A stretch of 64,000 nt of DNA from an uncultured Eubacteriales bacterium (GTDB lineage: Bacteria > Bacillota > Clostridia > Christensenellales > Aristaeellaceae). The notes under the pieces were generated by a model. The model was not told the DNA's origin. It worked only from the letters and a program-made list of their open reading frames with translations, and did not search any database. A program made the position numbers and the translations under genes. The stretch is taken from the NCBI GenBank assembly GCA_902789795.1, contig CADAPM010000008.1:1-64000 (forward strand), in the 5' to 3' direction. Position 1 is the stretch's first letter, and each line of letters opens with the position of its first letter. Below are positions 10,894 to 18,543 of this stretch, in pieces.

Positions 10894-12615
10894 TTACCGG
10901 CACAGCACCTCGAGCTGCCAGCCCCAAGTCAGGGACTCGGAGTCGGCGGGGAAGGTGTAGTTCGGTTCGTTCGCGCCAGGTACTTCCTCAAAGCCGTTAC
11001 CTTTGTCGCAGTACCAGATGTACATGAACTCGGTGTAGTCCTCGAAGCCTTCCAGCTTGCTGGTCAGGTAGACGGGCTCGCCCACTTCCATGACGGTGCG
11101 GCGGGAGGTGAAGATGGTCACCTTCGGCTCAGCCTTGGGGGCGTCCGCTTCAGCGGGTTCCTCTTCCGGGAGGTCCAGGTAGCCAGCAATATCTTCCTTA
11201 TATATATATCCCTTCTGGCCGTCCACGGTGACGGACACCCAGTCGCCATTGACGCCGATCACGGTCACTTCCGCGCCCTCGGGCAGGGAGGTGAAGATGG
11301 CGGCCAGGCCGTCAGCGCCTTCGCGCACATTCACTTCCTGGAACTCTTCGTCCTCAGTGCCTTCCAGGGTGATGGTCTGCTGATCCTGGGCTTCGGGCTC
11401 CGCAACGGGAGCGGCGGCGAAGTTGAAGACAGTGGCGGCGGGCTCTTCTTCGGTGGGAGCCGCTTCCGTCTCGGTGGCCTCGTCCGCTTTCACGGTTTCT
11501 GCCGCGCTATGGTTGGATTCCACTTTCTTCGGTTCGACCTCTGCAGCGGGTTCCTCGACGGCCGGTTCTTCGACAACGGGTTCTTCGACAGCGGGTTCTT
11601 CAACGACCGGCTCTTCGGTCACGGGTTCCTCGATGACAGGTTCTTCAACAACGGGTTCCTCAGCCACCGGTTCCTCGGTCACGGGCTCTTCAACGACCGG
11701 TTCTTCGACAACAGGTTCCTCGGTCACCGGCTCTTCAACGGCCGGCTCTTCGACAACGGGTTCCTCGACCACCGGTTCCTCGGCGATCGGCTCAGATTCG
11801 TTGTTCTGCAGCAGGCTCACCGGCAGGCGGTATTCTTCGATCAGCTTGGTGCCGTCCTTGGCGGTCACCACGCAGCGGTAGGTCAGCTTGAAGGCGGCCG
11901 TGGTGATCGGGAGCTCGTAGATATCGCCCTCGATGATGTCCTTCCAGGGCTCGTCCTTGATGGCGGTGGTCTTGCTCTGCCAGAGGACGGAGTAGCTCAT
12001 GTTCGCCTTGGTCACGTAAGCCACCAGGATGGCGTTGCCGCCCAGGCGGAGGTCGTCCTCGTTGTGGACCCGGATGCGGAGGCTGCCGGCGAAGGCCTCG
12101 ACCTCTGCGGCCGGTTCCTCAACGGCGGGTTCCTCGGCCACAGGCTCTTCGACGACCGGTTCTTCAACCACGGGTTCCTCGGCCACAGGTTCTTCGGTCA
12201 CGGGCTCTTCAGCCACGGGCTCTTCGCCCACGGGTTCCTCGGTCACAGGCTCCTCGGTCACAGGCTCTTCGACTACAGGCTCCTCGACGACCGGTTCTTC
12301 GACGGCAGGCTCCTCGGCCACAGGCTCTTCAGCCACGGGCTCCTCAGCCACGGGTTCTTCCGCAGCGGGTTCTTCCACGGCGGGCTCTTCCACGGCGGGT
12401 TCCTCGGCTGCCGGCGCTTCGGCCTGCGGCTCTTCTGCCGCTGGGGCTTCCGCTGCGGGCGCTTCCACCGTCGGTTCTTCGACGACCGGCTGTTCGGCCG
12501 GGGTCTGCTCGACGACGGCGGGCTCTTCGACGCCCTCCACCAACGCCGCCACGGGCATGCCGAGCAGCATCGCGAGAACCATCAGAATCGAGATCATCCT
12601 GCGCATCTTCTTCAT
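10894..12615 (-). CDS. Secreted VEEP-repeat protein with SH3 domain
   Basis: Secreted, probably wall-associated protein of 573 residues. The start at 12615 (MKKMRRMISILM) was chosen because AGGAG lies 8 nt upstream and a signal peptide begins there. In-frame codons further upstream lack a ribosome site. Two acidic, proline-rich blocks of VEEPV/TEEP pentapeptides cover about residues 25-165 and 275-362; these would be extended spacers. Between them (about 177-275) lies a beta-rich, Ig-like region. A bacterial SH3-like domain is at about 425-480 (VNVREGADG ... GDWVSVTVDGQKGYIY), a fold that often binds peptidoglycan or peptides. A second Ig-like region (IFTSRRTVMEVGEPVYL) ends the protein. No catalytic motif or LPXTG is visible. 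The role is inferred as surface attachment or display; the exact partner is unknown. Confidence 0.75.
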   Translation of the reverse strand: MKKMRRMISILMVLAMLLGMPVAALVEGVEEPAVVEQTPAEQPVVEEPTVEAPAAEAPAAEEPQAEAPAAEEPAVEEPAVEEPAAEEPVAEEPVAEEPVAEEPAVEEPVVEEPVVEEPVTEEPVTEEPVGEEPVAEEPVTEEPVAEEPVVEEPVVEEPVAEEPAVEEPAAEVEAFAGSLRIRVHNEDDLRLGGNAILVAYVTKANMSYSVLWQSKTTAIKDEPWKDIIEGDIYELPITTAAFKLTYRCVVTAKDGTKLIEEYRLPVSLLQNNESEPIAEEPVVEEPVVEEPAVEEPVTEEPVVEEPVVEEPVTEEPVAEEPVVEEPVIEEPVTEEPVVEEPAVEEPVVEEPAVEEPAAEVEPKKVESNHSAAETVKADEATETEAAPTEEEPAATVFNFAAAPVAEPEAQDQQTITLEGTEDEEFQEVNVREGADGLAAIFTSLPEGAEVTVIGVNGDWVSVTVDGQKGYIYKEDIAGYLDLPEEEPAEADAPKAEPKVTIFTSRRTVMEVGEPVYLTSKLEGFEDYTEFMYIWYCDKGNGFEEVPGANEPNYTFPADSESLTWGWQLEVLCR

Positions 12616-13207
12616 CTTACAAACTCCTATCTTTGCGCTAACGCGCGAATCACATGGGTGAGCGGGCATTTCCTGCCCAAGGGGAGAGGCGTGGGCTCAG
12701 GGAGACAGATTATCCGTGTCCCGTCCCAGGATTGTTTTTCTGTACTTTTTCAGGCGCCCCCGAAAACGTTTTACGATAATCGTACGTAAAATTATCCTCG
12801 TATATCAAGCTGATTCACTTTCGATGAAACAACCATGAAGTTTTCGGCACCGTCAGCGTTCCCGGAAATCAAACAGGACAAGCCGCTGAGGAGACAGATA
12901 GACTCTCCCAAATCGACATTGTACAATATAAATACTAAATTTGCAATATCAATGTGAACAAATTGTGAATAGTTTTTTGCAGTTATTTTGTTCCTTTGAC
13001 TGGGCTGTTAAGAAGTTATACACAGATTGTGGATTGTTTTATTACTCTTTTGCTGCTCATGGCGGAGCAGGCTTTCCACAGTTCATGCACATGGCCACGA
13101 AATTGCCCCATTTTTCGGGGTTTTGAGCACTTCCAAAGGGGGATTTTGTGTGCTATACTGTAATGTGCTACAAATATGACTGACGACGGACCATCAGAGA
13201 GGTGGAC
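12616..13207. other. AT-rich intergenic region with DnaA-box-like sites
   Basis: This 592-bp gap separates the leftward VEEP-repeat gene from rightward truA. It holds an inverted repeat TTTTACG/CGTAAAA at 12769-12791, in the likely promoter region of the leftward gene. A strongly AT-rich stretch at 12915-13010 precedes a perfect DnaA-box match TTATACACA at 13016-13024 and a near match TGTGGATTG at 13028-13036. A small CCCC/GGGG hairpin followed by TTTT lies at 13107-13124, and a -10-like TATACT at 13154-13159 may serve truA. No gene is seen. Confidence 0.55.
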
Positions 13208-13945
13208 ATGAAACGGCTGAAGCTGATCCTGGCCTACGACGGCACCCGCTATGACGGGTGGCAGCGCCAGGGGAACACGGGAAATACTGTCCAGGGGCGG
13301 ATCGAGGCGCTGCTGACCCGCACGATGGGCGCGCCCGTCGAGATCCACGGCTGCGGGCGGACGGACGCGGGCGTCCACGCCCGGATGCAGGTCTGCCATT
13401 TTGACGTGCCGGATGAGGAAGATCCGTCCCGCCTGCTGGCGGCGCTCCGGCAGTACCTGCCCGAGGACATCGCCGCAAGGTCGCTGACGGAGACGGACCC
13501 GCGCTTCCACGCGCGGCTCTCCTGCCAGGAAAAGACCTATCTCTACCGCGTGAACACCGGGGAGACGCGGGACGTGTTTTCCCGGAAGTACGAGCTGTTT
13601 TTGCCGGAGCGGCTGGACGACGGGGTCATGCTTGAGGCCGCGAAGCTCCTGACCGGCACCCACGATTTCCGCGCCTTCACCAACAACAGCCGCACGAAAA
13701 AGTCCACCGTGCGCACCGTTTCCGGCATCCGGCTGGAGCGGGAGGGCGACAGGCTGCGCCTGTGGTTCACGGGGGACGGGTTCCTCTACAACATGGTGCG
13801 CATCCTGACCGGCACCCTGCTCGAAGTGGGTGAGGGCAAGCGCCGGCCGGAGGAGATGCCGCAGATCCTCGCTTCACTGGACCGCACCCAGGCGGGGCCG
13901 CTCGCGCCCGCCCAGGGGCTGACATTGTGGGAGGTCGTCTATTGA
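13208..13945 (+). CDS. truA: tRNA pseudouridine(38-40) synthase TruA
   Basis: Converts uridines 38-40 of the tRNA anticodon arm to pseudouridine in the cytoplasm. The 245-residue length is normal for the family. The catalytic aspartate is D53 in GCGRTDAGVHA, preceded by the N-terminal LAYDGTRYDGWQRQ motif and followed by FTGDGFLYNMVR near the C-terminus. The ATG at 13208 has GAGAGG 5 nt upstream; a GTG two codons earlier overlaps that site and is less likely. It is the first gene of a tight run with the SNF2 helicase (overlapping TTGA) and the SRAP gene. The identity is certain from motifs. Confidence 0.96.
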   Translation: MKRLKLILAYDGTRYDGWQRQGNTGNTVQGRIEALLTRTMGAPVEIHGCGRTDAGVHARMQVCHFDVPDEEDPSRLLAALRQYLPEDIAARSLTETDPRFHARLSCQEKTYLYRVNTGETRDVFSRKYELFLPERLDDGVMLEAAKLLTGTHDFRAFTNNSRTKKSTVRTVSGIRLEREGDRLRLWFTGDGFLYNMVRILTGTLLEVGEGKRRPEEMPQILASLDRTQAGPLAPAQGLTLWEVVY

Positions 13946-16767
13946 ATACACAGTCTTATCCGCAGGATACCCTGCTTTCACTGGGAGATCAGCTGCTTTC
14001 CGAGCGGCTGCCCCTGACCCTGGAGCCGATCCTGGTGATCCGGCCCGACCGGGTGGAGCTGGCGCTGAACGTCCTGGACGAGCGCCGGCACGCCGTCCGG
14101 CAGCTGCGGCGATTCCTGAACGAATGGCGCGAGGGCAGCCGCATCGCCCTGGACGCGCGGCACGTGATCGACCTGACGGAATGGCGATTCCATCGGAAGG
14201 ATCAGGCGTTTCTGTATGATCTTTACCTCATGTACGCCGACGAGGGCGACGGCCTGCACGTGGTGGACGGCAGGCGCTGCCTGCCCTTGCACGAGGCCGC
14301 GCTGCGGCGCGTGCTGGAGCTCCTGGAGCACCGGAAATTCATCCTGTACCACGACAAGCAGAAGACGCGGCTGGACGGCGTCAAAAGCGGCGAGCTGCCC
14401 CTGGTCTGCCAGGTCAGCGGCAGCGTCCGCGAGGTGGAGGCGCGCATCAGCCTCGAAGGCCCCCTGCGCCCCCTGACGAAAGACGGAAAATACGTGATCT
14501 GGCAGGACGCCGTGTGGGCGCTGCCGGAAAAGCAGCGCGCGCTCATCAGCCGCATCCGGGACGCGCTGGCCCGGGACGACGCCATTTTCTGCTACCGCGG
14601 GGACGCGGTCAGCCGGTTTCTCAACTCCGCGCTGCCGCTGCTCTACGACGCCATGGCCGTGCACCTGGACGGGCAATTGGCCTCGCAGCTCAAGCGTTTT
14701 AAGCTGAAAGCCAAGATCTACCTGGATCGCCAGGGCCCCGACGTGGAGGCCCGGGTCCGCTACTATTACGACCGGTACGAGATCAACCCCTTCGCGCCCG
14801 AGCCCGGCGGCATCATGCTGTACCGGGACGCCGTGGCAGAGGCGGAGATCATGCGCTGCCTGTCTGACACCGGCTTTCACGTACAGGGCGGGGAGGCCGC
14901 GCTGCACGAGACGGAGGGCATCTGGTACCTGATGCACGAGGGCGTCGCGCGGCTGGAAGGCCTGGCGGAGGTGTACATGAGCCGCACCTTCCTGGACATG
15001 AAGCCGCGCCAGCCTCACCTGTCCGGCCGCATGACCGCCCGGGGCGGCGGCATCCAGCTGGAAATGCTGGACGGCGACCGGCCCATCGAGGAAATGTACC
15101 CCCTGATGCGGGCCATTTACGAAAAACAGCACTATTTCCGCCTGCGCAGCGGCGAATTTCTGGACCTGACCGGCCTCACCGGCTGGGAGGAGCTGGCCCG
15201 GGCGCTGACGGAGGACGAGCAGGCCGAGCGCGCCGCCCTGCAGGAGGACCGCCGGCCCCTGAGCGCCTTCCGCGCCAGCTACCTGAAGCACCTGCTGGAA
15301 GAGGCGAATCTGCCCTTCACCGCCGATGAGCAGACCGAGGAGCTGACCAGCTTCCGCTATCAGGCCCCGCCCGCGAACATCGACGGGCTCAAATCCTACC
15401 AGGAGGTGGGCTACCAGTGGCTGATGATGCTGGACCATCTGCAGATGGGCGGCATCCTGGCCGACGAAATGGGCCTGGGCAAGACGGTGCAGACCCTCGC
15501 GGCCATCGAGCGCACCGCCGCGCTGGAGCCTAATTGCCCGCCCTCGCTGATCGTGGCGCCCACGTCGCTGATCTTCAACTGGGCGCGGGAGTGCGAGCGC
15601 TTCGCGCCGCAGCTGACCGTGCAGGTGATCCAGGGATCCCAGCCCGAGCGCGAGGCGGTCTACCGCGAGATGGCAGAGCATCCCGCCCAGCTGCTGATCA
15701 CCAGCTATCCGCTGCTTAGGCGGGACATCGAGCTGGCGGAAAAGCTGCCCCTGCGTTTTGCCGTGCTGGATGAGGCCCAGCAGATCAAGAACAACCAGTC
15801 CGTGTCCGCCCGGGCGGTCAAGCGCCTGAACGCCCGCACCCGCATCGCCCTGACCGGCACCCCGCTGGAGAATCACGTGGGCGAGCTGTGGTCGCTGATG
15901 GACTTCTGCCTGCCCGGCTATCTGCCCGGCTACGGCAGCTTCCTGCGCCGGTACGACGAGGAGGGCGACCTGACCGACCTGCGCCGCCGCATCCGGCCTT
16001 TCCTGCTGCGCCGCGTGAAGGAGGACGTGCTGGCCGAGCTGCCCGAACGCCTGGAGCAGACGCTGTACGCGGAGATGACGGAGCCCCAGAAGAAGGTCTA
16101 CGACGCCGTGGTCTGGCAGTGCCGGAACCGGCTGGAGCGTTCCCTGCGGGAGCGGGGCTTCGAGCGCTCCCGGGCGGAGATCCTGTCCGCCATGACCCAG
16201 CTGCGCGAGATCTGCTGCCATCCCGGCCTGTGCATGGACGGGTATATCGAGGGCTCCGGCAAGGAGGAGCTGTTCATCGACGTGGCGCTGCCGGCCCTGA
16301 ATGCGGGGCACAGGATCCTGGTATTTTCCCAGTTCACGCGGATGCTTTCGCTGCTGGAGCAGCGCTTGAGGGCCGAGGGGGTCTCCACCCTGTACCTGGA
16401 CGGCGCGACGCCCACCGCCGAGCGGCTGGACCTGACCGAACGCTTTAATAGCGGGGAGGGCCAGGTATTCCTGATCTCGCTGAAGGCCGGCGGCACGGGC
16501 CTGAACCTGACCGGCGCGGACATGGTGATCCACTACGACCCGTGGTGGAACCCCACCGCCCAGGAGCAGGCCACCTCCCGCGCCCACCGGCTCGGCCAGA
16601 CGAAGCCCGTGACCGTTTTGAGCCTGGTCACCCACGGCACCATCGAGGAGCAGGTCGTCCACCTGGGCGAACGCAAAAAGAACCTGTTCGACCGGCTCAT
16701 CACCCCCGGCGAGGCGCTGCCCGAGGCCCTCACCCAGGAGGAGATCATGAGCCTGTTCAAGAATTGA
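13942..16767 (+). CDS. SNF2-family DEAD/DEAH-like helicase
   Basis: Bacterial SNF2/Rad54-type double-stranded DNA translocase, about 941 residues, presumably remodelling protein-DNA complexes during transcription or repair. The N-terminal half resembles the bacterial SNF2-associated domain. The ATPase core begins near residue 480, with Walker A DEMGLGKTVQT, Walker B DEAQQIKNNQS, motif III LTGTPLEN, and C-terminal helicase motifs SQFTRML, SLKAGGTGLNL and SRAHRLGQTKPV. I chose TTG at 13942, which overlaps the truA stop as TTGA and has GGGAGG 7 nt upstream; the in-frame GTG at 13927 lacks such a site. No SWIM zinc finger is seen at the N-terminus. The SRAP gene follows after 7 nt, so the cluster reads as a DNA-damage-related operon (inference). 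Confidence 0.93.
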   Translation: MNTQSYPQDTLLSLGDQLLSERLPLTLEPILVIRPDRVELALNVLDERRHAVRQLRRFLNEWREGSRIALDARHVIDLTEWRFHRKDQAFLYDLYLMYADEGDGLHVVDGRRCLPLHEAALRRVLELLEHRKFILYHDKQKTRLDGVKSGELPLVCQVSGSVREVEARISLEGPLRPLTKDGKYVIWQDAVWALPEKQRALISRIRDALARDDAIFCYRGDAVSRFLNSALPLLYDAMAVHLDGQLASQLKRFKLKAKIYLDRQGPDVEARVRYYYDRYEINPFAPEPGGIMLYRDAVAEAEIMRCLSDTGFHVQGGEAALHETEGIWYLMHEGVARLEGLAEVYMSRTFLDMKPRQPHLSGRMTARGGGIQLEMLDGDRPIEEMYPLMRAIYEKQHYFRLRSGEFLDLTGLTGWEELARALTEDEQAERAALQEDRRPLSAFRASYLKHLLEEANLPFTADEQTEELTSFRYQAPPANIDGLKSYQEVGYQWLMMLDHLQMGGILADEMGLGKTVQTLAAIERTAALEPNCPPSLIVAPTSLIFNWARECERFAPQLTVQVIQGSQPEREAVYREMAEHPAQLLITSYPLLRRDIELAEKLPLRFAVLDEAQQIKNNQSVSARAVKRLNARTRIALTGTPLENHVGELWSLMDFCLPGYLPGYGSFLRRYDEEGDLTDLRRRIRPFLLRRVKEDVLAELPERLEQTLYAEMTEPQKKVYDAVVWQCRNRLERSLRERGFERSRAEILSAMTQLREICCHPGLCMDGYIEGSGKEELFIDVALPALNAGHRILVFSQFTRMLSLLEQRLRAEGVSTLYLDGATPTAERLDLTERFNSGEGQVFLISLKAGGTGLNLTGADMVIHYDPWWNPTAQEQATSRAHRLGQTKPVTVLSLVTHGTIEEQVVHLGERKKNLFDRLITPGEALPEALTQEEIMSLFKN

Positions 16768-16774
16768 GGTCATT

Positions 16775-17371
16775 ATGTGCGGCAGATTTTATGTGCCTGA
16801 GGAGGGCGAAAACGAGCTGATCCTGCGCATCCTGGAAACCGCAGAGGAAAGGGCGAAGAAGCTCGACGCCCCACCCATCGCGAAGGGCGAAGTCTTCCCG
16901 ACCCAGACGGTCGCGGCCCTGGCCCTGAGCAAGCGCGGCGCGAAAGAGGCCTTTCCCATGCGCTGGGGCTACACGCTGTCCGGCGGCAAACAGCTGATCA
17001 ACACCCGCTCGGAGACCGCAGGAGAAAAGCCCCTTTTCAGGGACTCCTTCTCCCGCCGGCGCTGCCTGATCCCCGCGGGCTGGTACTTTGAATGGGAGCG
17101 CGCCGGCAAGGCCCGGACCCGCTACGCCCTCCGCCCCCAGTGGGACGGCCCCGTCTGGCTGATGGGCATTTACCGCTTCGAGGAGAGGCAGAAACTGCCC
17201 GCCCTCTCCATCCTGACCCGGGAAGCCGCGCCGGAGATCGCCTTCATCCACGACCGGATGCCGGCCATCTGCCCGCCCGATAAAACAGAGGAATGGCTGG
17301 ACCCCGCCGCCGATCCCGCCGCCTTCGTGCGCCTTCATCAGCCCATGGTGTGCAGAAAGGATCCTTCCTGA
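16775..17371 (+). CDS. SRAP-domain abasic-site protein (YedK/HMCES-like)
   Basis: SRAP proteins form a thiazolidine DNA-protein crosslink with abasic sites in single-stranded DNA through cysteine 2, shielding them during replication. This 198-residue protein begins MCGRF, so Cys2 becomes N-terminal after Met removal. Other family residues are visible: the Asn/Arg motif INTRSETA, the glutamate in WYFEW, and the histidine in FIHDRMPAIC. The length matches YedK. It starts 7 nt after the SNF2 helicase stop, with GAGG overlapping that stop, so the two are probably co-translated. The family is certain; the link to the helicase is by context only. Confidence 0.93.
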   Translation: MCGRFYVPEEGENELILRILETAEERAKKLDAPPIAKGEVFPTQTVAALALSKRGAKEAFPMRWGYTLSGGKQLINTRSETAGEKPLFRDSFSRRRCLIPAGWYFEWERAGKARTRYALRPQWDGPVWLMGIYRFEERQKLPALSILTREAAPEIAFIHDRMPAICPPDKTEEWLDPAADPAAFVRLHQPMVCRKDPS

Positions 17372-17418
17372 CGCGAATATCATTGACAAAACCCGGGAAA
17401 CATGGTATTTTACCCCCT

Positions 17419-17517
17419 GTGCAGGGGAGTAGCCGAACGCCGGGAACGGCGGGTTTGCATTCCGTCAGCCGTCCGCGCTATGGCGGACCGGAACAAATGA
17501 GATGGCAAGACTTGCGC
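17419..17517 (+). ncRNA. yybP-ykoY manganese riboswitch
   Basis: The segment contains the two conserved internal-loop strands of the Mn2+-sensing yybP-ykoY aptamer: GGGGAGTAGC at 17424-17433 and TGAGATGGCAAGAC near 17497-17510. The closing helix P1 can be drawn exactly: GTGCAGG (17419-17425) pairs with CTTGCGC (17511-17517) with two G-U pairs. Internal hairpins (CGCCGGGAACGGCG; CCGTCCGCGCTATGGCGG) supply the other arms. It lies upstream of a cation exchanger gene, the usual kind of target. Confidence 0.83.
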
Positions 17518-17547
17518 TATGATCATCATGGCGCAGTCTTTTTATTT
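17509..17547 (+). terminator. Riboswitch expression-platform terminator
   Basis: GACTTGCGCTAT (17509-17520) pairs with ATGGCGCAGTC (to 17538), followed by TTTTTATTTG. The left arm includes the 3' strand of riboswitch helix P1, so aptamer folding and terminator formation exclude each other. Metal binding should therefore switch transcription on. Confidence 0.8.
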
Positions 17548-17574
17548 GAGCCTGCGCAGAAAGAAGGCAATATC

Positions 17575-18543
17575 ATGCTTGTACCCGTACTCCTGTTTAT
17601 CGTCGGCCTCGTCTGCCTGATCAAGGGCGGCGACTGGTTCGTGGACGGCGCCATCGGCGTCGCGCGGCGGTTCCACGTGCCGGAGATCCTGATCGGCGCC
17701 ACCGTCGTCTCCATCGGCACCACCCTGCCCGAGGTGCTGGTATCCGCCGCCGGCGCGCTGGGCGGCCACGGCCAGATCGCTTATGGCAACGCCATCGGCT
17801 CCATCATCTGCAATACGGCCCTGATCTCCGCCATCACCATCGCGGTGAGCCCCGGAAAGACGGACAGCAAGAGCCTGCGCCTGCCGGTGTGCTTCTTCTT
17901 CCTGGCCGCTGTCCTGTTTGCCGGCGTGGCCTACACCACCGGCCAGTTCACCCGGGCCATCGGCCTCGTCCTGCTGGCCATCTTCATCGTGTACATGGTC
18001 CTGAGCGTCCTCTCCCTCAAAAAAGATCCCGCCCCCTCCGTGCCGGAAGAGGCGGAAAACGCCGAGGAAATGCCCATCGGCAAGACGATCCTGCTGCTGG
18101 TGGTCGGCGCTGCGCTGATCGCCGTGGGCGCGCGCCTGCTGGTGGATAACGGCACCCTGATCGCGGCGGCACTGGGCGTGCCGGAATCCGTGATCGCCCT
18201 GACCTTCGTGGCCCTGGGCACCTCCCTGCCGGAGCTGGTCACGGCCATCACCTCCCTGGTGAAGGGCCACGGCTCCCTGTCCCTGGGCAACATCATCGGC
18301 GCGAACCTGTTCAACCTGGTACTGGTGTCGGGCCTGTCCATTACCCTGGCGCCCTTCGGCATCCCCGAGGGCAGCACCATCGCCGGCATGAACGCCTCCC
18401 TGGTGCTGGACATCCCGGTCATGTTCTTCGTGATGTGCCTGCTGACCATCCCAGCGCTGCTGAAGGGCCGGCTCTACCGCGCCCAGGGCATCATCCTGCT
18501 CTGCGTGTACGCGGCCTTCTGCGCGATCCAGTTCATGATGTGA
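17575..18543 (+). CDS. Sodium/calcium exchanger family cation transporter
   Basis: CaCA-superfamily membrane antiporter (YrbG/CaxA-like), 322 residues with about ten membrane helices in two inverted five-helix repeats. The paired alpha-repeat signatures are GTTLPEVLVSAAGALGGHG with GNAIGSIICN in the first half, and GTSLPELVTAITSL with GNIIGANLFN in the second. The central loop is short and acidic (PEEAENAEEM). The start is ATG 17575 with AAGAAGG 7 nt upstream; longer in-frame readings run through the riboswitch and are not coding. Control by a Mn2+ riboswitch suggests that manganese export, rather than or besides calcium, is its job (inference). It converges on addA and overlaps its 3' end by 11 bp. 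Confidence 0.92.
   Translation: MLVPVLLFIVGLVCLIKGGDWFVDGAIGVARRFHVPEILIGATVVSIGTTLPEVLVSAAGALGGHGQIAYGNAIGSIICNTALISAITIAVSPGKTDSKSLRLPVCFFFLAAVLFAGVAYTTGQFTRAIGLVLLAIFIVYMVLSVLSLKKDPAPSVPEEAENAEEMPIGKTILLLVVGAALIAVGARLLVDNGTLIAAALGVPESVIALTFVALGTSLPELVTAITSLVKGHGSLSLGNIIGANLFNLVLVSGLSITLAPFGIPEGSTIAGMNASLVLDIPVMFFVMCLLTIPALLKGRLYRAQGIILLCVYAAFCAIQFMM

Noticed and set aside
11520-12540. Short regular repeats considered as a CRISPR array
   Set aside because: The period is codon-sized and encodes VEEP/TEEP pentapeptides; there are no unique spacers.
10885-12789. Repetitive plus-strand frame with Gly/Phe/Leu/Asp repeats
   Set aside because: Mirror image of the VEEP pentapeptide repeats; the minus-strand protein has a signal peptide and ribosome site.
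13978-16773. Long open frame (931 codons) antisense to the SNF2 helicase gene
   Set aside because: The sense strand encodes a helicase with all motifs; the antisense protein is Leu/Gln/Gly/His-rich without family features, as expected from GC-rich codon bias.
17293-17574. Longer N-terminus for the cation exchanger
   Set aside because: It would translate through the SRAP gene end and the riboswitch; the ATG at 17575 has a proper ribosome site.
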